Below are positions 54,197 to 62,136 of a stretch of DNA of 64,000 nt, piece after piece (position 1 is the stretch's first letter; each line of letters begins with the position of its first letter). The DNA comes from Streptantibioticus silvisoli (GTDB taxonomy: Bacteria; Actinomycetota; Actinomycetes; Streptomycetales; Streptomycetaceae), in the NCBI RefSeq assembly GCF_027947535.2, contig NZ_JAAGKO020000027.1, forward strand, positions 52,977 through 116,976, read 5' to 3'. Position numbers and translations under genes: made by a program. The notes under the pieces were generated by a model, which searched no databases, was not told the origin of the DNA, and saw nothing but the letters and a program-made list of their open reading frames with translations.

Positions 54197-54247
54197 GCCG
54201 GTTCCCGCCCCGCAACCAGAGCCCACCCCCACCAGAGAGAACCCCAC

Positions 54248-54910
54248 GTGACGACCCCAGACGAGGCCATCAACGGCCTCCGTGCAGCGGACCAGCGGCG
54301 GCAGGGCCGCGTCGAAACCCCCGACACCGGGCCCATCACCGCCGAACGCCTCACCGAGGTCGAAGCCATCGCCCACACCATCCGTGCCTGGAACCCCAGC
54401 ATCATCCCCGGCCTGCTCCAGACCATCCGCTACACCCTCGGGGCTCTCGCCCTGGCCACACCGGCGCTTCCGGCCGAGGAAACCCAACGCCGGGCCCACC
54501 AGCGGGCCGCCCGCATCGACGCCTTCCTCAAGCGCTGGGTCGACGGCGACCCGGTCGAAGCCCGCTTCGTCATCGGTGAGCAGGCCATCACCCGGCCCAT
54601 CGCCGCCCCGCAAGCCCACCGCCGACAGTTGCGGCACCTGTTGCACCTGGTCGACCTCGACAGCCTCAGCATCCAGGTGATGCCCGAAGCGGTCACCACC
54701 CCCGGCAGGCTGGGCCAGTTCGCCCTGTACGCGCTCCGCGGTGATGCGGGCCGGGAAGGCGGCCGGCTCGGCTACGTCGAAACTCCGGTCGGCGCCTGGT
54801 ACACAACCCGGGCCCAGGACGTGGCCCGCCTCTACGCTGGCTTCGACGACATGACCGCCCACGCCCTCAGCACTGACGAGTCCCGCACCTTCATTCAGGA
54901 GGCACTGTGA
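54248..54910 (+). CDS. DUF5753 protein lacking the usual HTH
   Basis: 220 aa, GTG start. AEAIAHTIRAWNPSIIPGLLQTIRYTLGAL, RRAHQRAARIDAFLKRW, VIGEQAITRPIA and LLHLVDLDSLSIQVMPEAV ... GQFALYALRG make up a nearly complete DUF5753 domain. In streptomycetes this domain normally follows an XRE HTH and pairs with a DUF397 gene, as in the Scr1-type toxin-antitoxin pairs. Here the HTH is absent and the DUF397 gene overlaps by GTGA. Confidence 0.85.
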   Translation: MTTPDEAINGLRAADQRRQGRVETPDTGPITAERLTEVEAIAHTIRAWNPSIIPGLLQTIRYTLGALALATPALPAEETQRRAHQRAARIDAFLKRWVDGDPVEARFVIGEQAITRPIAAPQAHRRQLRHLLHLVDLDSLSIQVMPEAVTTPGRLGQFALYALRGDAGREGGRLGYVETPVGAWYTTRAQDVARLYAGFDDMTAHALSTDESRTFIQEAL

Positions 54911-55086
54911 CCACCGAGACCCTGGTCTACCGCAAGTCGTCCTACTCCGACCCGGGTGACTGCGTCGAGGTCGCCGACAACCTTCCTGCCGTGCACGTCC
55001 GCGACTCGAAGAACCCCGACGGGCCGGCGCTGACGTTCACCCGGGAAGCCTGGGGCACGTTCCTTGCCGAGATCCCGCAGGGCTGA
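54907..55086 (+). CDS. DUF397 protein
   Basis: 59 aa, start overlapping the DUF5753 stop. WRKSSYSDPGDCVEVAD-type opening (YRKSSYSDPGDCVEVADN), VHVRDSKNPDGPALTF and WGTFL are the full DUF397 signature. Relatives act as the small partner of DUF5753 regulators and have been described as toxins in Scr pairs. It ends the transfer operon before a strong terminator. Confidence 0.9.
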   Translation: MTTETLVYRKSSYSDPGDCVEVADNLPAVHVRDSKNPDGPALTFTREAWGTFLAEIPQG

Positions 55087-55093
55087 CGCACGA

Positions 55094-55130
55094 GAAGGAC
55101 CCCACCGCATTCCCCGCGGTGGGGTCCTTC
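55094..55130. terminator. Bidirectional terminator at end of transfer operon
   Basis: 15-bp perfect stem GAAGGACCCCACCGC/GCGGTGGGGTCCTTC with a 7-nt loop, between convergent operons. Confidence 0.85.
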
Positions 55131-55146
55131 TGCGTTCCGGTCGGCG

Positions 55147-55362
55147 TCAGGCGGCGGCGAGCCTGGTGCACGTGATCGGGGTGACCGTGGCGAGGCCGAG
55201 GAGGTCGGCCTGCTCGATCAGCCGGTCGGCGACCCGTTCCCGGGCGAACGCCCAGCCGGCGGCGTAGTCGTAGCCACGGTCCTGGCGGACTCGGGGCAGG
55301 TTCTGGGCGGTGGCCGCGCGCATGTCTGCGGCCGTCTGGCGAAGAACGTCGGCGGTGTTCAT
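55147..55362 (-). CDS. Small hypothetical protein
   Basis: 71 aa, ATG 55362 in an ATGA overlap with the previous gene. TADVLRQTAADMRAATAQNLPRVRQDRGYDYAAGWAFARERVADRLIEQADLLGL; helical. Unrecognised. Confidence 0.68.
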   Translation of the reverse strand: MNTADVLRQTAADMRAATAQNLPRVRQDRGYDYAAGWAFARERVADRLIEQADLLGLATVTPITCTRLAAA

Positions 55363-56075
55363 CGGGTCGCCTCCGTCCCGGCCGCGTCGAGCATCCGAGC
55401 GCCCCGGCGGATGGCGTCGGCGAACGCCTCGAATTTGGCGGCCATCGCCTCGGCCGCAGCCGGGTCGGACGTGCACATCAGGTCCGCGCCGTGTGAGTCC
55501 TCCCACACCTTCAGCTCCGCAGGCGCGTTGGTCGACACGTTCACGGTGAGGCACAGGTCCCCACAGTCCTCCGGGGTCTTGATCTCGGCGAGTTCCATCC
55601 CGCACAGGCCCTCGTCGTGCCAAGAGCCGTCGCAGCTCTGAAGGCGGCAGTCCGTCACCGGCACGTACTGTTCGCGGGCCGCGCGGTCGGCGGCCTCGGC
55701 GATCAGCAGCGGGTTGGAGGAGAACGACCAGTCGACCCATGCGGCGTGCGTCGCCTCACGGGCCTGCCGGTAGATGTCCTCGCTGTGCAGCGCGGTCCGG
55801 TAGGCCAGCGCAGCCGGGGACGACAGGGCGCCGGCGAGACGGTTCACCTCGGCCTCCCTGGTGGCGAGTTCCGTGTTGAGCATCGCGAGGCGGGTCTTCC
55901 AGTCGTCCAGCACCTTCAGCAGCGCCTCGACGTGCTGGCTGGGGGAGTCGCAGTCCCCGTTGGCCTCCAGGCGTCGCAGGTGGTCGCCGTTGAGGCCCTC
56001 GAAGCGGACGGGGTAGTCGGCGACGGCCGTGTTGTAGTCGGTCAGCAGGGCGTACAGGGGCGGGCGAGTCTTCAT
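55359..56075 (-). CDS. Hypothetical protein with Cys cluster
   Basis: 238 aa. N-terminal half a coiled coil (VEALLKVLDDWKTRLAMLNTELATREAEVNRLAGAL), then a Cys-containing segment (TDCRLQSCDGSWHDEGLCGMELAEIKTPEDCGDLCLTVNV) that suggests metal binding, and a helical end. Unrecognised. Coupled to the following small gene. Confidence 0.7.
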   Translation of the reverse strand: MKTRPPLYALLTDYNTAVADYPVRFEGLNGDHLRRLEANGDCDSPSQHVEALLKVLDDWKTRLAMLNTELATREAEVNRLAGALSSPAALAYRTALHSEDIYRQAREATHAAWVDWSFSSNPLLIAEAADRAAREQYVPVTDCRLQSCDGSWHDEGLCGMELAEIKTPEDCGDLCLTVNVSTNAPAELKVWEDSHGADLMCTSDPAAAEAMAAKFEAFADAIRRGARMLDAAGTEATR

Positions 56076-56105
56076 GGCGTCTCTCCGGTTCGCGGTGGTG
56101 GGTGG

Positions 56106-56495
56106 TCAGGCGGCGAGGCGGTGGGCGGCCTGGGCGAACCGGGAGGCGGCGGCGGTGTCCTTGGGGCGGTACACGGCGAGGCGGGCGTTGAACGCCGCGG
56201 TGTCGTAGAGCTTGACCGGGACGGTCTTGGTGACGCGGCCCTTGAGCTTGATCACGCCGGTGCCGGTGGTGGTGGGGGTGACGCTGCGGGAGAAGGCGCC
56301 GGAGAACCGGTGGGCGTCGGTGGGGGACAGGCCCGCGGCGGTCAGGTGGGTACTGGCGGCCTGCGGGGTGCCGGTGGCGACGGCACGGACGGCACGGCGG
56401 GTGGCGCGGGTGGTGTTGGCCCGGTCGCGGAGGATACGGGCGGCGGTGCGGGTTTCCTGCCGGCGGGTGGTGGGGCGCATGAGAAGCTGGTTCAC
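56106..56495 (-). CDS. Basic hypothetical protein
   Basis: 129 aa, strongly basic (MNQLLMRPTTRRQETRTAARILRDRANTTRATRRAVR ...), pI clearly high; could bind nucleic acid. The promoter lies in the shared divergent gap with the ribbon-helix-helix gene. Unrecognised. Confidence 0.66.
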   Translation of the reverse strand: MNQLLMRPTTRRQETRTAARILRDRANTTRATRRAVRAVATGTPQAASTHLTAAGLSPTDAHRFSGAFSRSVTPTTTGTGVIKLKGRVTKTVPVKLYDTAAFNARLAVYRPKDTAAASRFAQAAHRLAA

Positions 56496-56589
56496 AGCGG
56501 ACTCCTGGTTGACTCAGGTGTTTCCGTCAGGCCCCGCCCTGGTGCTCTAACACCTCGGCGGGGCCGCCCCTTTCTCCGGGGCGGTTAAC

Positions 56590-56631
56590 CTTGTGGCTAC
56601 ACAGTACCGCTGAACCGTGTAGTCACACAAG
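56590..56631. promoter_or_regulatory. Imperfect inverted repeat in divergent promoter
   Basis: TTGTGGCTACAC at 56591-56602 and GTGTAGTCACACAA at 56617-56630 face each other with ~14 nt between, in the 171-bp gap between two divergent genes. Candidate operator for the downstream ribbon-helix-helix protein. Confidence 0.55.
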
Positions 56632-56666
56632 CCTTGCGTTGGAGAATCCCTGTGGGAACATGAGGT

Positions 56667-56921
56667 ATGGCAGACGACGACCACACCTACGTCACCCGGT
56701 TCCGCATCCCCAAGCGCATGTGGGACACCTACGGCCGCATCGTCGGCGACCGCGAACGCTCCGACGACCTCCTCAACCACGTCCGCGCCGTCATCGCCGA
56801 ACGCGGCACCGACCACGACCGCACCGAACTCGCCGCAGCCGAAGAGGAACTCGCCGGCCGCCGCTCCCGCAAAGGCGGCCGGCCAAAGAAGACCGAGGCC
56901 CCGGCCGTACATGCCGACTGA
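56667..56921 (+). CDS. Ribbon-helix-helix-like DNA-binding protein
   Basis: 84 aa. YVTRFRIPKRMWDTYGRIVGDRERSDDLLNHVRAVIAERG is a ribbon-helix-helix-type N-terminus; RRSRKGGRPKKTEAP is an AT-hook-like GRP basic tail. Likely a small regulator of the right-end operons. A near-palindrome precedes the gene. Confidence 0.78.
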   Translation: MADDDHTYVTRFRIPKRMWDTYGRIVGDRERSDDLLNHVRAVIAERGTDHDRTELAAAEEELAGRRSRKGGRPKKTEAPAVHAD

Positions 56922-56944
56922 CCCGAACCTGCATCAACACAACG

Positions 56945-56977
56945 AAGCGGGGCCGCCCACCAGGGACGGCCCCGCTT
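56945..56977. terminator. Bidirectional terminator
   Basis: 11-bp stem AAGCGGGGCCG/CGGCCCCGCTT with an 11-nt loop between convergent genes. Confidence 0.8.
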
Positions 56978-57008
56978 GTGCGCTCCGGTGATCCGGTCCG
57001 CCGACCTG

Positions 57009-57245
57009 CTACCGCTGCCGCACGTTCACATTCACCGTGACGCCGCCCGCAGCGGCCACCCCGGACACAGCTACCGCCGCCGCCGTGTGGCCGGTGAGCC
57101 CGAGGGCGACCCCGGCTGTGATGGCGAACGTCGCCACCATCGCCGACCATGCGATCTGACGCCGGGAGCCACCGCCCATAAGAGTGGAAGTGGTCTCTGA
57201 TTGCTCGGGGAGATCCGTCATTGCAGTACCGTCGATGTGTGTCAC
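57009..57245 (-). CDS. Small membrane protein (78 aa)
   Basis: GTG 57245 with GAGGAA upstream (ATG 57221 is an alternative). QIAWSAMVATFAITAGVALGLTGHTAAAVAVSGVAAAGGV holds two hydrophobic segments. Last gene on the element. The following ~270 bp to attR have no gene and include the right attP arm. Confidence 0.6.
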   Translation of the reverse strand: MTHIDGTAMTDLPEQSETTSTLMGGGSRRQIAWSAMVATFAITAGVALGLTGHTAAAVAVSGVAAAGGVTVNVNVRQR

Positions 57246-57494
57246 GGTCGACTATTCCTCAGAGTGGAGTTGGCCAGGACGCAGGGGCTCGGTCAGCCGC
57301 CAAGCATCGACCGGGCCCCTCTCGCCATCATCGCAGTCATTCCTGCCTGGCACGGGAATTCCTGTTGCCACCCCTGAATCCTCACGTCTATAGCGACACC
57401 AAAATCCACCCGAACAAGCTATAGCCTCGAATTCGCCTTGAACGGCCCGCCCCCGCGAGGGCCGCCGCTGGCCCGTCAGCCCTCTGACCAGGGC

Positions 57495-57567
57495 ATATTA
57501 GGTAGGTCCCTCAGGACCCGTCGGCGACCGCCGCTACCAGGACCTCCGCCCCCTGGTCCAGCCATGA
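57495..57567. other. comEA: attR junction and comEA 3' end
   Basis: ATATTAGGTAGGT (57495-57507) is the inverted partner of the arm at 29099-29110; the core CGTCGGCGA is at 57519-57527. From 57520 the comEA frame resumes as VGDRRYQDLRPLVQP and stops at 57567, overlapping the comEC ATG (ATGA). Confidence 0.88.
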
Positions 57568-60500
57568 AACGCGTGAACCCGATCCGCCGGTCCGGGGGGT
57601 CTGCCGGGGGAGGACGGGCAACGTCGGCGGGTCGGGAACGGGCAACGTCGGCCGACCTGCGCCGGGCAACGTCGGCGGGGGCACCGCTGTCGGCCGGCCG
57701 AACGGTGGCGTCAGCGCGGGCGACGGTACGGGAGAGCGGGCGGAGGCCGCTCAACGCGTCGGCGAGCCATGACCGGCGGACGTCTGCCACGGCAGCGGTG
57801 CGCAACGGCCGGCGCCCGACAGCTACGGCACCGGCGAGCCATGACCGGCGGACATCAGCCACGGCACCGGTGCGCGACGGCCGACGGACGTCAGCGACCA
57901 TGCCGCCGCCCAGCGGCCAACGCCCGACAGCCACCGCACCGGTACCCAGCGCTTGGCGTACGCCCCCCACCGCACCCGGCGCTCGGCGTACCTCACCCAC
58001 CGCACCGGTGCGCGACGACCGACCTCAGCCATCCGCCCCACTCGCCCCCCTCACCCCCGCACCCCCACCCCGCACCCCCGTGCACCGGGCTGCCGCGAAT
58101 CGGCTGGGGGCTTCCGAGCCGAAGCAGGAGGGGCCGGCGGATCTGCGGACGGTGCCGTTGGCGTTGGCGACGTGGGCGGCGGCGGGGCTGGCGTTGGGGT
58201 TCGCGCCGGGGGATGCCGCTGTCATGGCCGTCGTGTGCCTGGTCGCCGGGCTGCCGTCGCTGGCGGTGCTGCTGGCAAGGCGGTGCGGTGGCTCGGGAGT
58301 GCGGGCGTTCGGGTCGGTCCACGGTGTGGTGGCGGGTGCGCTGCTGTGCGCGTGCGTGGCGGCGGCGGTGAGTGGGCTGACGGTCGCGGAGGCGCGGCGC
58401 GGGCCGGTGCCGGGGCTGGCCGCGGCGCACGGCGGTGCGACGGTGGACGTCCGGTTGACGGGCGACCCGAGAGCGGTACTCGCGCGGTCGGGGGCGCCGG
58501 GCGGCGGGTCGACGGTGGTGGCCGAGGCGGAGGCGGTGCGGGTCGACGCCGGGGGAGTGGTGACGGCGGTGCGTACGCCGGTGCTGCTGTCGGCGCTGCC
58601 GGGGCGGTCGGCCGCGCGGTGGCTGGAGTTGCTGCCGTCGACGCGGTTGCGGGTGCGGGCCCGGCTCGCGCCGCCGTGGCGGCCGGGGGACCGTGAGGTC
58701 GCGGTGTTGCGGGTGCGGGGCGCGCCGGAGGTGATCGGGCGTCCGGCGGCCGTGCAGCGGGTCGCCGGGACGTTGCGCGGTGGTCTGCGGGCGGTGACGG
58801 CCGGGTTGCCGGCTGACGCAAGGGCGTTGCTGCCGGGGCTGGTGGTGGGGGACACCTCGCGGATGACGCCGGAGTTGCGGGAGGCGTTCGAGGCGACGGA
58901 TCTGCTGCACCTCTTCGCGGTGAGCGGGTCGAACCTGACGGTGCTGCTGGCACTGCTGATCGGGCCGCCCGCTCTGGCCTCGCGGGCCGAACGCCGGGGT
59001 CTGGCCGCCAGGTTGGGGCTGTCGTTGCGGGCGACGGCGCTGGTGGGCGGTGGGGTGACGGTCGGGTTCGTGGTGTTGTGCCGGCCGGATCCGAGCGTGC
59101 TGCGGGCGGCCACCTGCGGGGTGATCACGCTGTGGGCGATCGGAACGGGCCGACGGCGGGCGTTGCTGCCCGCACTGGCGGCCGCGGTGACCGTGCTCGT
59201 GCTGAACGATCCGTGGCTGGCGCGGTCCTACGGTTTCGCGCTGTCGGTGGTGGCGACGGCGGCGTTGCTGACGCTGGCGCCGCGGTGGAGTGCGGCGCTG
59301 GTGCGACACGGGGTGCCGGAGCGGTGGGCGGAGGCACCGGCGGCGGCTGCGGCGGCGCAGGTGTGCTGTGCGCCGTTGGTGGTGGTGCTGGCGGCCCATG
59401 TGAGCCTGGTGGCGGTGCCGTGCAATCTGCTGGCGGAGGCCGCGGTGGCGCCGGCGACGGTACTGGGGTTCGCGGCGCTGACGGCGGCGCCGGTGTCGAT
59501 GACGGTGGCACGGGCCGCCGCGTGGCTGGCGGGGTGGCCGGCCGGGTGGGTGGCCTGGGTGGCCCGCAAGGGTGCCGCGTTGCCCGGCGCGGGGCTCGAC
59601 TGGCCGGGAGGCTGGACGGGCGGGGGGCTGCTGGCGTTGGTCACACTGACGCTGGTGCTGGTGGCCGGGCGCCTGCTGCGGAACCGGTGGTGGATGGTGG
59701 CCGTCGTGGTCGCCCTGCTGGTCACGGTCGTGCGGCCCGCGCCGCTGGGGAGGCTGGCGTCGGGCTGGCCACCGCCGGGTTGGCGGCTGGCGGTGTGCGA
59801 CGTCGGCCAGGGCGACGCGCTGGTGCTCAACGCCGGCGAGGGCGCGGCGGTCGTGATGGACACCGGTCCCGAACCGGCGCCGGCCGACCGGTGTCTGCGA
59901 GCCCTCGGGGTGCGGACGATCCCGTTGCTGATCCTCACGCACTTCCACGCCGACCACGTCGGCGGGCTCTCCGGGGTGCTGGCGGGCCGCCGCGTCGGGG
60001 AGATCGAGACGACCACGCTGGACGCCCCCGCCGGGGAGGCGGCCCACGTCCGGCGTCTGGCGGCCGCCGCGCACGTGCGGGTGGTGCGGGCCGCCGCGGG
60101 GGAGTACCGGCGTATCGGCACCTTGGACTGGCGCGTCCTGTGGCCTCCGCCCGAGCCGCCGCAGCGGTGGCCCTCCCCGCCCGGGCAGATGGTCCCCTCG
60201 TCCCGGATCGCCTTCCGATCGCAGCCGGTTCCCCTGTCCCGGACGGCATCCCAGATGGCCTCCCGATCCCGGACGGCCCTCCGATCGCAGACCGTCCCCT
60301 CGCCCGGTACCTCGGCCCTACCCGGGGCGGCCGCCGCACCGCAGACGTCAAGCCTGCGGACGCCCGTCCCACCGCAGACGTCAAGCCTGCGGACGCCCGT
60401 CCCACCGCAGACGTCAAGTCCGTGGATGGCGGCGTCACTTCAGACGTCGAGCTTCCCCACGACAGCAGTCCCACCCCGGACGCCGCCCACCCTCCTGCCG

Positions 60501-60941
60501 GACGGTGAAGTCCCCCCGGACGGCGACCCCCGTCCGGATGGCGACCCCCTTCCGGACGGCGATCCGAACGACGCCAGCGTGGTGTTGCTGGTCCGTGCGG
60601 CGGGGTTGACGTTCTTGCTGCTGGGGGACTTGGAACCGGTCGCGCAGGAGGAGTTGCTGGACCGCAATCCGTGGCTGGCCGGGGTGGACGTGCTGAAGGT
60701 GGCGCATCACGGGTCCGCCTACCAGGACCCGGAGTTGCTGCGGAGGCTGCGGCCGCGGCTGGCGTTGATCAGTGTCGGCGCCGGCAACACCTACGGTCAT
60801 CCGGCTCCCCGCACGGTCGCGGCGCTGCGGTCGGTCGGAGCCGTCGTGCTGCGTACGGACACCGACGGGCCGATCGCCGTCACCGGTGACGGGCCGGCGA
60901 CGTTGCGCGCCGTCGTGCGGGGCGGGCGGGGGCCGCCGTGA
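57564..60941 (+). CDS. comEC: ComEC family DNA-internalisation channel
   Basis: 1125 aa. The N-terminal ~175 residues are repeat-rich low complexity (RRTSATA-like units). Then comes the membrane competence domain (~residues 215-730, LLPGLVVGDTSRMTPELREAFEATDLLHLFAVSGSNLT) and a metallo-beta-lactamase domain (DVGQGDALVLNAGEG, THFHADHVGG at ~792, VLKVAHHGSAYQDPELLRRLRP near the end). That domain carries a ~135-residue Ser/Pro/Asp-rich insertion (~866-1002). ComEC passes DNA across the membrane. ATG 57564 overlaps the comEA stop, so the element has cut this gene from its normal partner. Confidence 0.93.
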   Translation: MKRVNPIRRSGGSAGGGRATSAGRERATSADLRRATSAGAPLSAGRTVASARATVRESGRRPLNASASHDRRTSATAAVRNGRRPTATAPASHDRRTSATAPVRDGRRTSATMPPPSGQRPTATAPVPSAWRTPPTAPGARRTSPTAPVRDDRPQPSAPLAPLTPAPPPRTPVHRAAANRLGASEPKQEGPADLRTVPLALATWAAAGLALGFAPGDAAVMAVVCLVAGLPSLAVLLARRCGGSGVRAFGSVHGVVAGALLCACVAAAVSGLTVAEARRGPVPGLAAAHGGATVDVRLTGDPRAVLARSGAPGGGSTVVAEAEAVRVDAGGVVTAVRTPVLLSALPGRSAARWLELLPSTRLRVRARLAPPWRPGDREVAVLRVRGAPEVIGRPAAVQRVAGTLRGGLRAVTAGLPADARALLPGLVVGDTSRMTPELREAFEATDLLHLFAVSGSNLTVLLALLIGPPALASRAERRGLAARLGLSLRATALVGGGVTVGFVVLCRPDPSVLRAATCGVITLWAIGTGRRRALLPALAAAVTVLVLNDPWLARSYGFALSVVATAALLTLAPRWSAALVRHGVPERWAEAPAAAAAAQVCCAPLVVVLAAHVSLVAVPCNLLAEAAVAPATVLGFAALTAAPVSMTVARAAAWLAGWPAGWVAWVARKGAALPGAGLDWPGGWTGGGLLALVTLTLVLVAGRLLRNRWWMVAVVVALLVTVVRPAPLGRLASGWPPPGWRLAVCDVGQGDALVLNAGEGAAVVMDTGPEPAPADRCLRALGVRTIPLLILTHFHADHVGGLSGVLAGRRVGEIETTTLDAPAGEAAHVRRLAAAAHVRVVRAAAGEYRRIGTLDWRVLWPPPEPPQRWPSPPGQMVPSSRIAFRSQPVPLSRTASQMASRSRTALRSQTVPSPGTSALPGAAAAPQTSSLRTPVPPQTSSLRTPVPPQTSSPWMAASLQTSSFPTTAVPPRTPPTLLPDGEVPPDGDPRPDGDPLPDGDPNDASVVLLVRAAGLTFLLLGDLEPVAQEELLDRNPWLAGVDVLKVAHHGSAYQDPELLRRLRPRLALISVGAGNTYGHPAPRTVAALRSVGAVVLRTDTDGPIAVTGDGPATLRAVVRGGRGPP
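60340..60425. repeat. 33-bp tandem repeat inside comEC
   Basis: ACCGCAGACGTCAAGCCTGC + GGACGCCCGTCCC repeated 2.5 times in frame, encoding QTSSLRTPVPP units. It lies in the insertion within the metallo-beta-lactamase domain. Confidence 0.8.
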
Positions 60942-61251
60942 GGCCGCCGACCGCGTTCGACCCGCCACGCATACGGTCGCGGTGGTCAACGGGCGTATGC
61001 GGGGCGGCGGTTCACAGCAGCCGGGCGCCGTCGCGCAGGAGGGTGCGGCCTCGCATGTCGGTAACGGTTCCCCATGCCTGGAGGCCGAAGGGGTGACGCG
61101 GTGGAAGACGCAGGACGGATGGTCACGGCGCGGGTCCCAGCCGCACGTCGCCACGGACGCATCCGGCGCGGCGGCGGGGAGGCCGGCGCCGGTGGGAGGT
61201 CCCGCAGCCGGTCCGGCGCGTCCCGCTTGCGCTGTGCCGGGCTGCGGGGAA

Positions 61252-61297
61252 CGTTGCGCGTTGCGTCGGTGCCACTCATACGCCGCAACGCGCAACG
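61252..61297. promoter_or_regulatory. 14-bp inverted repeat of doubled CGTTGCG
   Basis: CGTTGCGCGTTGCG (61252-61265) and CGCAACGCGCAACG (61284-61297) with an 18-nt spacer. Each arm is itself a direct repeat of a heptamer. Confidence 0.65.
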
Positions 61298-61408
61298 ATC
61301 CCCCGCCCGGTGCGCCTCCGTCGGCGGACGGAGGTCGTTCGGCCTGGCCCCGGGACGGGGGTCGTGCGGATCTCCGCGGGTTCACGACGGTCGGTACGGT
61401 GCCCCGCC

Positions 61409-61464
61409 GCAGTCCCGCAGTCCCGCAGTCCCGCAGTCCCGCAGTCCCGCAGTCCCGCAGTCCC
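61409..61464. repeat. 8-bp microsatellite (GCAGTCCC)7
   Basis: Seven exact tandem copies and a partial eighth. Confidence 0.95.
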
Positions 61465-61614
61465 GCAGAGCTGGTGGGCCCCGGCGAAGGCAACCGCCGG
61501 GTGGTTCCGGTGTGTTGCGCAGCGCCGTGCCGGATGTCGCCGGCTGGTCCGTCCTGACCCGCACGACACGCCCCGGGCCGACCGTGAACGACGGTGCGGC
61601 GGGTGGGGCGGGGG

Positions 61615-61875
61615 TCATTCCGACTCGTACCAGCCGCCGTATTCACCGGCCAGCTCGTCGAGTTCGTCGCGGGAGAGCTCGCCGGTCTCGTCCTCTATGA
61701 CGACGAGCCACTGGGCGTCCTCGGCATCGTCCTCACCGGCCAGCGCCTCGCGGACGATCTGGGGTTCCTCATTCAGGCCGAAACGCTCGGAAGCGGTCTC
61801 GGCGGCCTCCCCCGCGGCATCGCGGTCGGCCACTACAAGTAGGTGTCTCACAGCACTCACCAGCGCATTCTGCAT
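61615..61875 (-). CDS. Small acidic conserved protein
   Basis: 86 aa: MQNALVSAVRHLLVVADRDAAGEAAETASERFGLNEEPQIVREALAGEDDAEDAQWLVVIEDETGELSRDELDELAGEYGGWYESE in outline, with a beta-strand then an acidic tail. I recall similar short acidic proteins at this place in streptomycetes. Function unknown. The gene converges with comEC and diverges from holA across a 261-bp gap with no other gene. Confidence 0.75.
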   Translation of the reverse strand: MQNALVSAVRHLLVVADRDAAGEAAETASERFGLNEEPQIVREALAGEDDAEDAQWLVVIEDETGELSRDELDELAGEYGGWYESE

Positions 61876-62136
61876 GACGTTCGCAGGACGCACAGCCGGG
61901 CCCCCGAATTTTGCCCACCCCTGACCGGTCCCATACCGGTCGTCACCCTCCGCGGACGGTCGCGAACGGACCGGTACGTGCCGAAAGGGGACCGGCGGCG
62001 CCCGAACGTGCCCGGCCGGCAGCCTCGGCCGGCGGCAACCGTTGGTGGCCGATGACGTGACCGATGACGTGGTCGGCGGTGGGCGGTGGGCGGTGGGCGG
62101 TCGGCGCTGTCGGTGGGGCGTGGGATGCTGGGCGCG

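Larger units (their letters stand above)
29081..57527. mobile_element. 28.4-kb integrative and conjugative element (AICE) in comEA
   Basis: Bounded by the 9-bp core at each side and by the two halves of comEA. Modules in order: serine integrase at the left end; lipoprotein and tyrosine recombinase; a leftward replication block with a primase-polymerase/DUF3987 protein; regulators (41.5-43.8 kb); a rightward transfer operon (44.0-55.1 kb) with Spd-like and FtsK/TraB proteins and a clt-like locus; small regulators at the right end. FtsK-type transfer of double-stranded DNA with few genes is the hallmark of actinomycete elements. No virion genes were found. Confidence 0.9.
60942..61614. other. 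Long intergenic stretch with an inverted repeat and microsatellite
   Basis: No gene is supported in ~670 bp. Contains a 14-bp perfect inverted repeat at 61252-61297 and seven exact GCAGTCCC units at 61409-61464. Confidence 0.6.

Noticed and set aside
29081..57527. Prophage
   Set aside because: A serine integrase, HNH protein and HGG-motif protein are also common in phages, but there is no terminase, portal, capsid, tail, holin or lysin, while tra/Spd/clt features are present.
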